Source of the DNA: JAWLFY01 sp041685355
GTDB taxonomy: Bacteria; Planctomycetota; Planctomycetia; Pirellulales; Pirellulaceae
Reading direction: 5' to 3'
DNA: 64,000 nucleotides
Assembly: GCA_041685355.1 (NCBI GenBank)
Contig: JAWLFY010000002.1
Location: 1 to 64,000 of the forward strand
Shown here: piece by piece, positions 1 to 9,289 of the stretch
Layout of the letters: each line of letters starts with the position of its first letter
How positions within the stretch are numbered: position 1 is the first letter of the stretch
The notes under the pieces: generated by a model
What the model was told of the DNA's origin: nothing
Database searches by the model: none
Seen by the model: the letters and a program-made list of their open reading frames with translations, nothing else
Translations under genes and position numbers: made by a program

Positions 1-116
1 TCGATCAGCATACTTCATTCAACATTCGGACATCGCAGCGATGCCTGAAAAAACCTCGCCGACGCCAGCCCGCAAGCCACTAAAATCGCGGAAGAGCCAG
101 AAAGAGGAGTGAGACC

Positions 117-845
117 GTGGCGCAAGAATTAGAAGGCAAGGTCGCCGTCGTCACCGGGGCGGGTGCGGGGATCGGGCTGGCCAGCACCGAGGCGATGCTC
201 GCGGCCGGCGCACGGGTCGTGACGGTCGACCGCGACGAGCCGGCGGTTTTAGCGCTCCGTGAGAAACATGGCGACGCGGTGATCCCGCTGGTTGTCGATC
301 TGCTCGACCCGCAAAGCTGCGCGACGCTGCTGCCAAAAGTTTTGGAGAACGCCGGCCGGCTCGATATCCTGCACGCCAATGCGGGCAGCTACGTCGGTGG
401 CGATCTGGTCGATGCCGACACGGAGGCGATCGACAGGATGCTGAACCTGAACGTCAACGTCGTGATGAAAAACGTCCGAGACGTCCTCCCGCACATGATC
501 GAACGCGGTTCAGGTGACATCGTGGTGACGAGTTCGTTAGCGGCCCACTTCCCCACGCCATGGGAACCGGTCTACGCGTCTTCCAAATGGGCCATCAACT
601 GCTTCGTCCAAGTCGTCCGCCGCCAAGTCTTCAAGCATGGGATTCGCGTGGGATCGGTCTCGCCCGGCCCCGTCGTCACCGCACTGCTCGCCGATTGGTC
701 GGAAGAGAAGCTACAAGAGGCGAGGGAATCGGGCAGCCTGATGGAGGCGACCGAAGTGGCTGAGGTCGTGATGTTCATGCTGACCCGGCCCCGCAACGTG
801 ACCATTCGTGACGTGGTCATGCTGCCCACCAACTTCGACCTCTAG
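117..845 (+). CDS. rbtD: Ribitol 2-dehydrogenase (short-chain dehydrogenase/reductase)
   Basis: A 242-residue cytosolic SDR oxidoreductase that would oxidise ribitol to D-ribulose with NAD+. The Rossmann glycine motif TGAGAGIG lies near residue 14, the HANAG motif near residue 87 and the catalytic YASSK near residue 152. The whole chain, including HANAGSYVGG, PVVTALL and the C-terminal NVTIRDVVMLP, closely follows my memory of Klebsiella ribitol dehydrogenase, so the substrate call is better than a generic SDR label. It is not proven: polyol SDRs change specificity easily. GTG start, preceded by an AAAGAGGAG Shine-Dalgarno. It stands alone, with no pentulokinase or transporter beside it, and converges with the esterase gene downstream. 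Confidence 0.8.
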   Translation: MAQELEGKVAVVTGAGAGIGLASTEAMLAAGARVVTVDRDEPAVLALREKHGDAVIPLVVDLLDPQSCATLLPKVLENAGRLDILHANAGSYVGGDLVDADTEAIDRMLNLNVNVVMKNVRDVLPHMIERGSGDIVVTSSLAAHFPTPWEPVYASSKWAINCFVQVVRRQVFKHGIRVGSVSPGPVVTALLADWSEEKLQEARESGSLMEATEVAEVVMFMLTRPRNVTIRDVVMLPTNFDL

Positions 846-878
846 AGCGGTCTGACGGAGCCCGCTCCGCTTCCCCAC

Positions 879-3077
879 TCAGTCGCGGGGAGGTGCCGGC
901 GCGTCGGTCACCCGAAACCCTTCCGGGATTGGCGTCTCGCTCGCCCGATACACCGCCTCCGCGAGCGTTTGACGGAACGCGTCACGAGTCAATTCGTGGT
1001 CCGCAGCGAGCGTCGTCGAGAATGCCCGCCCGCTGCCAGAGGAATCCGTTGTCCGCACCTCGACGCGGCGGCCGTTCCCCTTGTCGGTCCAACTCGCGAT
1101 GACCACGTCGGCTCCACGCGGCAAGTCCGAAGCGGCGTTCCCCCCGCCGGCGTTCCCCGAGTCGGCGTTCCCGGCGATGGCCTTCTCGGTGGCCGGTTGC
1201 ACGGTCACGCGGAACGATTTGCCGAGTCCCTCCACCGCGAACCGACGCCACGCCGACTCCGTTTCGTCATCTTCCGCGATCCGGATCACCACGTGGGGAC
1301 GTGTGTCGTGTTCGAACCGAAACGTCTCCCCGCCCAAGATCTGGTCGCTGGTGATCGTCGGACAGACGTACCGCTCGATATGTTCGACGATCAGGTCGTT
1401 ACCGGTGAAGTGCGACACGTAGGGCCAACTTTGCGGGTTGTACATCGCGTCGGTCAGGTCGCGGACCAAGACCGCGTTCTTGCCGTTGCGGACCATTTGG
1501 CGAAGGCCGAACGGGCGGCCGAGCACGCACATGTTGACGTGCACGCCGGTGAGCATGACGTTCTTGATCCCGCGGGCCTCAAGGAGGCTCCATACTTCAT
1601 CGCCGCGATCGGTGATGAAGTCGCGATCGGGATCGATCGTGATCATGTCGGATTGCCGTTGCCACGGACGTCGCGGGTCACGGCCCATCGCTTTCAATTT
1701 TGCGACCCACGCGGTGCGTTCCTCGGGGGTGTCGTCGTTGCCCCCGTCGGTCTGATCGATCGGATAGACGCCCCGCTCCTCGGCAGGGATCTGATAGCAC
1801 CATCGCGTGATCTCTTCGGGGAGCTCCGCGACGATCGGCGTCGTCATCGCGCGGCGGCGGGCCGGATGCCCTTCGTAAGCGTCCATACAGCCGCTCGGGG
1901 CGTGAACGATCGTGACTCCCATCTCGCGAGTCACGTCGAGCAACGCGTCGAGACGGGGTGCGAACTCGGTCAACCGACGAACGGCGTTCCGACAGGTATG
2001 GGAGTCCCACACGTCGCACACGATGACCGCCGTCTCCTCGGGCCGCCAATTCTCCGCGGTCATCACTTGACGGAACCGTCCGCTCTCGGGCGCCGTCTCG
2101 TGTTGTGAACGGAGCGTCACGGTCAACTCACGGACGAGCTTGGCGTCGGTTTCCGGGGGCGTCAACGTCGGCTCCCCTTCGAGCAATCCGAGCCGCGTCA
2201 AGAACCGATCGGCTTCGATCAACGTCCATTCGCGCCACGGCGGTCGGTTGAAAAAACCGTGTCCTTCGCCCGCCGCGATCCACTCCCGCACGCCCGTGTT
2301 CCCCAGTTCCCGAAGCCGTTTCGACGCCGCGTCCCACCCCGGCTTCCATGCTTGGTCTTCGGTCCCAAAGAAAACGATCGCCGGCGGCATGCCGGCCGTC
2401 AAATGCTCCGACACGTCGACTTCGGGGTCGGCCGCGTCATCGGACGTGAACGCCGGGTTGAACAGCAAATAAGCGACGACCGATGTTTCGGGAACTGTCT
2501 GATCCTGGTCCTGTGGGATCGAGTCGCTCTCCCCCAAGTCGTGCGTTGGCGACCGATCGGCTGGGTCGTCGAGCCCATCTTGCAACGTTGCCAGGACCGA
2601 CGTGTGCCCGCCCGCGGAACCGCCGCCGGTGACGATCCGTTCGGGGTCGATCCCCAGCTCGTCGGCGTTCCGCTTGAACCATCGGATGGCGCTTCGCGCG
2701 TCGGTGATACAAACCCGCTTCTTCGATTCACCCGACGGAAGCTTCGCGACGTCCGCTTTCCGGTGCATCCGGTACTCGGCGGTCGCGGCGACCAACCCGC
2801 GGCTGGCGAAGTACTCACACGCGAACCGGAACTGCCCCAGGCTCCCGCCGGTCCATCCGCCGCCATGAAACAACAACACCCCGGGGACGCGGTCACGGCT
2901 CGGGTCGTGCCCGGGCGGGAAATAGATCTCCATCCGCCGCGGCTTCCCGGCCGACTCCTTGTAGACGTACTCCTCCCCCGCCGCTGACTTCGCGTTCGCC
3001 TCGTCCGCGGCACTCTGGGGGCTGCTGCAAACGAGCGAGCCGATCAACACGGCAATCGTCAAACCAAGCGATCTCAT
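879..3077 (-). CDS. Secreted fusion: alpha/beta-hydrolase esterase + isochorismatase-like + ThuA-like tail
   Basis: A 732-residue exported protein; residues 1-24 form a signal peptide. Residues 45-300 are an acetyl-esterase-type alpha/beta hydrolase: oxyanion motif HGGGW at 71, nucleophile elbow GGGSAGG with Ser154, candidate acid Asp241 and candidate His273. Residues 345-565 are an isochorismatase-like cysteine hydrolase with an early Asp (VCDVWD, about 355) and the nucleophile Cys517 in GVHVNMC. Residues 590-732 resemble a ThuA-like domain that starts and ends normally but lacks the middle. Substrates are unknown; the hydrolases could act together on an acylated or amidated glycan. A 16-bp tandem repeat occupies the leader just upstream of the start. 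The domain calls are good, the biological role is inference. Confidence 0.75.
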   Translation of the reverse strand: MRSLGLTIAVLIGSLVCSSPQSAADEANAKSAAGEEYVYKESAGKPRRMEIYFPPGHDPSRDRVPGVLLFHGGGWTGGSLGQFRFACEYFASRGLVAATAEYRMHRKADVAKLPSGESKKRVCITDARSAIRWFKRNADELGIDPERIVTGGGSAGGHTSVLATLQDGLDDPADRSPTHDLGESDSIPQDQDQTVPETSVVAYLLFNPAFTSDDAADPEVDVSEHLTAGMPPAIVFFGTEDQAWKPGWDAASKRLRELGNTGVREWIAAGEGHGFFNRPPWREWTLIEADRFLTRLGLLEGEPTLTPPETDAKLVRELTVTLRSQHETAPESGRFRQVMTAENWRPEETAVIVCDVWDSHTCRNAVRRLTEFAPRLDALLDVTREMGVTIVHAPSGCMDAYEGHPARRRAMTTPIVAELPEEITRWCYQIPAEERGVYPIDQTDGGNDDTPEERTAWVAKLKAMGRDPRRPWQRQSDMITIDPDRDFITDRGDEVWSLLEARGIKNVMLTGVHVNMCVLGRPFGLRQMVRNGKNAVLVRDLTDAMYNPQSWPYVSHFTGNDLIVEHIERYVCPTITSDQILGGETFRFEHDTRPHVVIRIAEDDETESAWRRFAVEGLGKSFRVTVQPATEKAIAGNADSGNAGGGNAASDLPRGADVVIASWTDKGNGRRVEVRTTDSSGSGRAFSTTLAADHELTRDAFRQTLAEAVYRASETPIPEGFRVTDAPAPPRD

Positions 3078-3103
3078 CGGTGGGCCTCTCGTGGCGATGG
3101 ACA

Positions 3104-3150
3104 GGGGGCGATGGGGAGCGGGGGCGATGGGGAGCGGGGGCGATGGGGAG
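3104..3150. repeat. 16-bp minisatellite, about 2.9 copies
   Basis: Tandem unit GGGGGCGATGGGGAGC at 3104-3119, 3120-3135 and, nearly complete, 3136-3150. It lies 27-73 bp upstream of the esterase-fusion start, so it falls in that gene's leader or promoter, where copy-number change could alter expression. Confidence 0.9.
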
Positions 3151-3224
3151 GGGACGGGAAGCGGTCTTCCAGCCTACCGAGTTCACTCGGTCGCGTGTTC
3201 GGCGGTGAACCCGTGATTCGCCGG

Positions 3225-4718
3225 TCACCCGGTGAGCGCGCGGACGACGTGGCCGTGGACGTCGGTCAACCGGAACGGCCGTCCCGCGTGGTTGAACGTC
3301 AGCCGCTCATGGTCGATCCCCAATTGGTGCAGGATCGTCGCTTGGATGTCATGAACGTGAACCGCGTCCTCGACAGGGTGAAAGCCGAGTTCGTCGGTCG
3401 CTCCGATCGATTGCCCCGCTCGGATCCCCCCCCCGGCCATCCACATCGTGAACGCTTGCGGATGATGATCGCGGCCCATCGATCGGCCAAGCGCCGCGCT
3501 CGATTCGACCATCGGCGTCCTCCCGAACTCGCCGCCCCACACGACCAGCGTCTCGTCCAACAAGCCTCGCCGCTTCAAATCGCGGAGCAGCGCCGCGGTG
3601 GCCCGGTCGGTCGCCCCGCATTGACGTTTCAGCCCCCCTTCGACGTCGCTGTGATGGTCCCACCCGGAGTGATAGACCTGGATGAACCGCACGCCGCGTT
3701 CGGCCATCCGCCGCGCCAAAAGGCATTGGTTCGCGAACGATCCGTCTCCCGGTCGGTCGATGCCGTACATTCGCAACGTCTCCGCCGACTCGCCCGACAC
3801 GTCGGTCAACTCGGGCGCGGCCGACTGCATCCGGTAAGCCATCTCGTAGGCCTCGATCCGCGTCCGGATCGCGTCGACCCCCGTCCGCCGAATTCGCGCC
3901 TCGTTCAAACGGTTGATCAGGTCCAACGTTTGTCGTTGGGTCGATCGATCGACGTCTTCGGGACTCGACAGATGCAAAATCGGGTCGCCGCCGGAGCGGA
4001 ACGGCACCCCTTGGTGCTGCCCCGGCAAGAACCCGGGCCCCCACATCGCGGCGCCCCCTGAAAGGTTCCCGCCACTTTTCAACACGACGAATGCGGGCAG
4101 GTCATCCGCCTCGCTGCCGATCCCATAACTCAGCCACGACCCCATCGCCGGCCGGCCCGGGATCGGGCTGCCCGTGTTCAGGAACAGCTGTGCGGGGGAG
4201 TGATTGAACTGGTCGGTGTGAACGCTCTTGATCACCGCGATGTCGTCGACCACCGACGCCAAATGCGGCAACATGCCGGACAATTCGGTCCCCGATTCCC
4301 CGTGGCGGGCGAATTCGAAACGGGGGGCGAGCACGGCGGCGTCCGGTTGGATGAACGCGTATCGCTGCCCCGCGATCACCGACGGCGGGATCGGCTGGCC
4401 TTCCAACTCCGTCAGCTTCGGCTTGTGGTCAAACAGGTCCAGCTGGCTCGGGGCGCCCGCCATGAATAGAAAGATCACCCGCTTCGCGACCGCCGGATGA
4501 TGTCGACCCCCCGCCAGCGATCCGGCCAAAGCGGATTCGGCGGCCCCCTCCGGCGAACCCCCCGCCCCGACGGCGCGGCCGGCCAGCAACGAGGCGAGCG
4601 CGACCTTCCCCATCCCGACCCCGCACGTCTCGAAAAACTGCCGCCGCGTCTGATCGACCAGCCCCGAATTCGGGGCGGCGTCTTGGGCGTTCCGTTGCGT
4701 CTCGTCGGTCCGAATCAT
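3225..4718 (-). CDS. DUF1501 family protein, Tat-exported
   Basis: A 497-residue DUF1501 protein, a sulfatase/phosphatase-fold family greatly expanded in planctomycetes; its reaction is unknown. Near the N-terminus TRRQFF followed by a hydrophobic, alanine-rich stretch is a twin-arginine signal. Family motifs seen include FMAGAPSQLDLFDHKP, VVWGGEFGRTPM and DHHPQAFTMWMAGGG. I chose the ATG at 4718 because it overlaps the TGA of the upstream PSCyt1 gene (ATGA), the usual translational coupling for this pair; the frame stays open to 4772 but that would add an out-of-character extension. Its partner upstream carries haem and DUF1549/DUF1553 domains, and the two probably act together in the periplasm or paryphoplasm. 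Confidence 0.9.
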   Translation of the reverse strand: MIRTDETQRNAQDAAPNSGLVDQTRRQFFETCGVGMGKVALASLLAGRAVGAGGSPEGAAESALAGSLAGGRHHPAVAKRVIFLFMAGAPSQLDLFDHKPKLTELEGQPIPPSVIAGQRYAFIQPDAAVLAPRFEFARHGESGTELSGMLPHLASVVDDIAVIKSVHTDQFNHSPAQLFLNTGSPIPGRPAMGSWLSYGIGSEADDLPAFVVLKSGGNLSGGAAMWGPGFLPGQHQGVPFRSGGDPILHLSSPEDVDRSTQRQTLDLINRLNEARIRRTGVDAIRTRIEAYEMAYRMQSAAPELTDVSGESAETLRMYGIDRPGDGSFANQCLLARRMAERGVRFIQVYHSGWDHHSDVEGGLKRQCGATDRATAALLRDLKRRGLLDETLVVWGGEFGRTPMVESSAALGRSMGRDHHPQAFTMWMAGGGIRAGQSIGATDELGFHPVEDAVHVHDIQATILHQLGIDHERLTFNHAGRPFRLTDVHGHVVRALTG

Positions 4719-7700
4719 GGCGTCGTGATCGCTTCGTCGGTGTTCATGAGGGCCCGCGCGACCAACGTCCAAACGCGGCGTGCGGGGTCGTGGCTCTTCG
4801 CTCGATCGGCGTCGCCGTCGACCTCGTCTTGTGACTTCAATCGGTCCCGAACTTGTCGATAAAAATCGACGACCGCTTGTCGCTCCGCCGGTTCGGGAAA
4901 TCGCGAGAACAGACGGCGGTACATCCCGTCGACGACTCGGCCGACGCGCCCCCCGGCCGGAGTTTCGTCGGCCCGAGTTTCGTCGGCCGGCGTTTCGTCG
5001 ACCTTCCGCAGCACCGTGTCGGCGAGCCCCGAGGCGATCTCCATGTACATGTCGTCGTTCATCAGCGTCAGCGCTTGCAGCGGGGTGGTACTCCGATCCC
5101 GTCGCGCCAAACAGGACTCGCCGGTGGGCGCGTCGAACGTCACGTAAGCCGCGAACGGGGCGGTCCGCTTGCTATACGTGTAGAGCGATCGGCGAGTCCG
5201 GTCTCCGCCGGCCGAAGTCGGCCACTTCGGGTTGCCGTACGCGATCCCCGTGACCGACGCCGGTTGCGGCGGGTGGACGCTTGGGCCACCCACCGCGCGT
5301 GTCAACATTCCCGACGCCGAGAGCATCGCGTCCCGGATCACCTCCGCTTCCAAGCGGCGAGGCGGCATCGCCGTCAACCAACGGTGGTCCGGGTCGGAGT
5401 CGGGTGGCGGCCCGATCGATTGTCGGTACGCCGCCGAAAGGACGATTTGGCGATGCAGCCGTTTCATCGACCACCCGTGGCGCATCCAGTCGGTCGCCAG
5501 CCGATCGAGTAGCTGCGGATGGCTCGGCGTCTCGCTCTGGGTCCCGAAGTCGCCCGCGGTGCGGACGATCCCCGTCCCGAAGAACTGCCGCCAAGCCCGA
5601 TTGACGGTCACCCGCGCGACCAGCGGGTTCGCGTCGCTGGCGAGCCATCGCGCGAACTCGAGCCGGTCGTCGATCGGGTCGCCGTCCTTCGGATCCTCCG
5701 CCGCGAACAACGACGGTAGTCCCGGCTCGACGACCTCCTCGGGCTGCAGGTACTCGCCACGATGATGCCGGCGCGTCTCCCGCCGCCGTCCCTCGGGACG
5801 CTCACGCATCACCAACGTGCGGACCGGCTCGGGGAGCGAATTTCGCAACCGTTCGATCGGCTTCCGCGGTGCGGCAAACGACGGGTGGTGCCGGACGAAA
5901 TGAAGCTGTAGCTGCTCATACGTCTCCGGATCGAGCGCCGCCTCCCCGCGGGCGACCGTTGCCAAACGCTCCGTCAATTCGCGTGACAGCGCCGTCGCGA
6001 CCGCCGGCCGCTCCTCGGTCGAAACCGACAACCGGAACCGTCCCAGTGCCGCGGCGAAGTGGCGTTCGAAGGTCATCTCGATCTCCAGCGTCGTCCCGCC
6101 TGAGACCGGTTCGGCGAAGTTGACGACCAACCGGTTCGCCTTTCCCTCGGCGCCCGCGGTCGACCACCCCGTCGACCCTTCGCCGTCGATCACGTTCGCC
6201 GCGTCGGCCGACCCCGATCCGACGCTGATTTTCCCATAGCTGTGCGACGCGTCGTTCAACCCGAGACGCTCGCCACCCCGCCGCGCGGTCAGCTCGCTGA
6301 GGAAAAAGTCTCCGCGACGCCCTTCGTAATACGCCATCCCCGGGCCCTCGGCCGGCAAAGACGGGTGTGGCAACACCTCCAATTGCATCGCCGTCAGCGG
6401 CGCGTCGGTCGCGGGCAGTTCCAACGTCAACCGGTACACGTCCCGCTTGGTCACGTCCCCGCTGGCGAGCACCGACCCGTCGTCGAGTGTCGTCAACCGG
6501 GGACGCGTCGATTCGGTCCGGGTCGGTGGCGTGACGTGCCATCGACGCGCCCGGCGAATCTGGGACTCGACAAAACTCGCGAACGTTTCGCCGACCGGCG
6601 ATTCGAGATCCCCCGCTTCGAACGTCGGCCAATCGGGGAGACGGGTGTCGACCAACTCCGACTCCATTCGCCCGATCCGCCGCGCCGCCCGACGCCGCTC
6701 CGCCGCCAACCGTTCGTCAGGAACCTCCAACTCCGGTTCGTCGGCGCCGTTGAACAACGCGAACATTCGAAAGTAATCGGTGTGCGTGATCGGGTCGTAC
6801 TTGTGCGTGTGACACTGCGCGCAACCGGTCGTCAGCCCCAGCCATACCGTTCCCGTCGTGGCGACGCGGTCGACCACGGCCTGGTAACGATATTCCAACG
6901 GGTCGATTCCGCCTTCCTCGTTGAGCATCGTGTTGCGGTGGAACCCCGTCGCGATCCGTTGCCGCGGCGTCGCCCCCGGCAACATGTCACCGGCGAGCTG
7001 TTCGATCGAGAAACGGTCGAACGGCATGTCGGCACCGATCGCGTCGATCACCCAATCGCGATAGGGCCAAATCGTTCGGGGACGGTCCTTTTCGTAGCCG
7101 TTCGTGTCGGAGTACCGCGCCAAATCGAGCCACGGCCGGGCGAACCGCTCGGCGTAGTCGGGCGACGCGAGCAAACGGTCGACCAACCGGCGATAGGCAT
7201 CGGGACGTGAGTCCTCGACGAACCGACGGACCTCGTCGGGCGTCGGCGCGAGCCCGGTGAGGTCGAGCGTCACGCGGCGTATCAACGTTTCCCGGTCCGC
7301 TTCCGCCGACGGCGACTCGCCGGCCGCCTCGATCCGCGACAACACGAACCGGTCGATCGGGCCGCGACACCAACCGGCGTCAACCACGTCGGGGATTTCC
7401 GGGTTCGCCGGAGGCGAAAACGCCCAGTGCGTTTCGTATTTCGCCCCCGAATCGATCCACACACGCAACGTCTCGATCTCCGCGTCGCTCAGCGGCGGGT
7501 GATCCTCCGCCGGAGGCATCCGTAGGAACTCGTCGTCGCTGGTGACCCGTTCGATCAACTCGCTCGCGTCGGCATCCCCCGGCACGATCGCTTGGTAGCC
7601 GCCCAAATCTTCCCGGGCACTCTCCGCGGTATCCAGCCGCAACCCCGCGGCGCGGGCGTCCTCGTCCGGCCCGTGGCAGGTGAAACAGTGCTTGGCGAGG

Positions 7701-7825
7701 ATCGGGCGGACGTCTTTACCAAACTCCACGCCGGACGCCGACGGCCCGAGCCCGGACAGCGACGCCGCGACCAGTCCGGCGAACATCCGAGCCGTTCGAT
7801 TTCGACGATGAGGTTGCGGATCCAT
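4715..7825 (-). CDS. PSCyt1 / DUF1549 / DUF1553 planctomycete cytochrome-like protein
   Basis: A 1036-residue exported protein. A weak signal segment at residues 12-32 is followed by a planctomycete cytochrome c domain with the haem site CFTCH (Cys47, Cys50, His51). DUF1549 covers about 155-365 (DLTGLAPTPDEV, RFARPWLDLARYSDTNGYEKD), a concanavalin-like or discoidin-like middle section lies about 430-600, and DUF1553 about 690-960 (NRAWRQFFGTGIVRT, GDFGTQSETPSHPQLLD). The family always travels with DUF1501 and is thought to serve polysaccharide breakdown, but no reaction has been assigned. The gene overlaps the downstream DUF1501 start by an ATGA. A 15-bp repeat encodes the ADET repeats near the C-terminus. 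Confidence 0.92.
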   Translation of the reverse strand: MDPQPHRRNRTARMFAGLVAASLSGLGPSASGVEFGKDVRPILAKHCFTCHGPDEDARAAGLRLDTAESAREDLGGYQAIVPGDADASELIERVTSDDEFLRMPPAEDHPPLSDAEIETLRVWIDSGAKYETHWAFSPPANPEIPDVVDAGWCRGPIDRFVLSRIEAAGESPSAEADRETLIRRVTLDLTGLAPTPDEVRRFVEDSRPDAYRRLVDRLLASPDYAERFARPWLDLARYSDTNGYEKDRPRTIWPYRDWVIDAIGADMPFDRFSIEQLAGDMLPGATPRQRIATGFHRNTMLNEEGGIDPLEYRYQAVVDRVATTGTVWLGLTTGCAQCHTHKYDPITHTDYFRMFALFNGADEPELEVPDERLAAERRRAARRIGRMESELVDTRLPDWPTFEAGDLESPVGETFASFVESQIRRARRWHVTPPTRTESTRPRLTTLDDGSVLASGDVTKRDVYRLTLELPATDAPLTAMQLEVLPHPSLPAEGPGMAYYEGRRGDFFLSELTARRGGERLGLNDASHSYGKISVGSGSADAANVIDGEGSTGWSTAGAEGKANRLVVNFAEPVSGGTTLEIEMTFERHFAAALGRFRLSVSTEERPAVATALSRELTERLATVARGEAALDPETYEQLQLHFVRHHPSFAAPRKPIERLRNSLPEPVRTLVMRERPEGRRRETRRHHRGEYLQPEEVVEPGLPSLFAAEDPKDGDPIDDRLEFARWLASDANPLVARVTVNRAWRQFFGTGIVRTAGDFGTQSETPSHPQLLDRLATDWMRHGWSMKRLHRQIVLSAAYRQSIGPPPDSDPDHRWLTAMPPRRLEAEVIRDAMLSASGMLTRAVGGPSVHPPQPASVTGIAYGNPKWPTSAGGDRTRRSLYTYSKRTAPFAAYVTFDAPTGESCLARRDRSTTPLQALTLMNDDMYMEIASGLADTVLRKVDETPADETRADETPAGGRVGRVVDGMYRRLFSRFPEPAERQAVVDFYRQVRDRLKSQDEVDGDADRAKSHDPARRVWTLVARALMNTDEAITTP
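4960..5004. repeat. In-frame 15-bp repeat, 3 copies
   Basis: Units GAGTTTCGTCGGCCC at 4960, 4975 and 4990 (diverged). On the coding (minus) strand they encode the VDETPADETRADETPA segment in the C-terminal part of the DUF1553 protein. Confidence 0.85.
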
Positions 7826-7905
7826 CGGACTTCGCTACGAGGGGAAAGGAAGAAAGGAGCACTCATTTTAACCTCACCGTCGACCGTCACGACGCGGCTC
7901 GGCAC

Positions 7906-9027
7906 TTAGCCCGACGAGTCGTCCTGGCCCCGATCGCCACCCGGCCAAACCGGCTCCGAATCGATCCCCTCTGGCGGGCGGCCCGCCTCGGCGTACATTC
8001 GCCGAACCCGTCGGGCGTCCACCGCCCCGCTGTAGATCTCGTGGGCCACCAACGTCACCATCCCCGCCAACAACGGGATCACATAATACAAAAGCCGAAA
8101 AATCAGCACCGACGCGAGCACCGATTCCCCCACCGACCCCTTCAGCAGCTTGAGCAGGATCACCTCCAAAACCCCCAACCCGCCCGGGACTTGGGTGATC
8201 ATCGAGACCGCGATCCCGACCAGATACGCGGCGAGCACGACCGGAAACGGCACGATCGCGTGGCCGGGCAATACCAAATAGAGGGCGACCGCGGAGATGA
8301 ACAGGTCGACCGCCGCGACCGCAGTTTGCACCGCCATCAGCCCGGGGCGTGGCGGACGGAGGTGCAACGTCCCGATCGGCCAAGGCTTTCGCCACACCAG
8401 GCAGATCACCGCGTAGCTGACCCACACGCCGAGCAACGCGATCCCCAAGGCCCGCGTCCCGAACGGTAGTCTGACGTCGGCGGGGAGTTCGATCGGGACG
8501 AGCGTCAACACGACGCCGCCGAGAAACCACACGCCGCTCCAAAACGTCAGCCCCATGATCGAGACGAGCGCGATGATTTGCGTCGCCGGAATCCCCCATT
8601 GGCCGTAATACCGAAACCGGATCGGCGCGGCCGCCAAAAGCGTCCCCAGATTGTTCCCCAGCGAGTAACCGAGAAACGACACCAGCGACACGCGGCGGAG
8701 CGGCAGCGAGCGGCAAATGTAACGGAGCCCGAGCAGGTCGTACGTGATCAACAGCCCGTAATTGAACCCGATCAACAGCACCGCGAACGCGAGATAAATC
8801 GGGGGCACCCCGGTGATCCCGGCGACGAATTGCTCCCACGTGATCTCGTTGGCCTCCTCGACCAACAGCCGGATCGCCAGCAGAAACAGCAACGCTGCCA
8901 GCAAGGGCCCACCGATCTTTCGCAGTCGTCGCTTGGACAAAGGGGCCGCCAAGGAAAGAGGGCAGGGAATTCGTTCACGACCCGCGGCGTTCCCTCGCCC
9001 CCCGCGCCGCGGCCGGATCATTGTCAT
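7906..9027 (-). CDS. Flippase-like / lysylphosphatidylglycerol synthase-type integral membrane protein
   Basis: About 373 residues with six to eight hydrophobic helices and little soluble domain, matching the YbhN/UPF0104 (AglD/MprF membrane-part) family. Characteristic motifs are GYSLGNNLGTLLAAAPIRFRYY and the later SMITQVPGGLGVLEVILL followed by FRLLYYVIPLL. Relatives translocate lipids or lipid-linked groups, but no catalytic aminoacyl-transferase domain is present here, so the substrate is unknown. The frame is open back to 9183; I prefer the ATG pair at 9027/9021, which starts just before the basic pre-helix region and follows CAGGCGGG, because the upstream part looks non-protein-like. 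The gene diverges from the dihydrolipoyl dehydrogenase gene. Confidence 0.8.
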   Translation of the reverse strand: MTMIRPRRGGRGNAAGRERIPCPLSLAAPLSKRRLRKIGGPLLAALLFLLAIRLLVEEANEITWEQFVAGITGVPPIYLAFAVLLIGFNYGLLITYDLLGLRYICRSLPLRRVSLVSFLGYSLGNNLGTLLAAAPIRFRYYGQWGIPATQIIALVSIMGLTFWSGVWFLGGVVLTLVPIELPADVRLPFGTRALGIALLGVWVSYAVICLVWRKPWPIGTLHLRPPRPGLMAVQTAVAAVDLFISAVALYLVLPGHAIVPFPVVLAAYLVGIAVSMITQVPGGLGVLEVILLKLLKGSVGESVLASVLIFRLLYYVIPLLAGMVTLVAHEIYSGAVDARRVRRMYAEAGRPPEGIDSEPVWPGGDRGQDDSSG

Positions 9028-9289
9028 CCCGCCTGGGCAGACCGCAAGCCCGACCGCCAGCGACGATTCCCGGCGTCCGAAGGTGCCGGCTTCCGAAGGT
9101 GAGTGGCACGCGGAGCGGCCCATGCACCGGCTCGCCCGCCGCGAACACACCCGGGCTAGCCGGATCGGGCCGTCTCGGAACAAACTAGAGGCCCGATCAC
9201 GAATCGCACCGGTCGGCGAGCGTCGCGAATTGCCACGACCGCCGCCGTTCGACCCGACCCGCCGCTAACCTTCTCGCGTGACACCCAAC

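Noticed and set aside
845..880. Hairpin GAGCGG/CCGCTC between the first two convergent genes as a terminator
   Set aside because: Loop is long and no T run follows on either strand.
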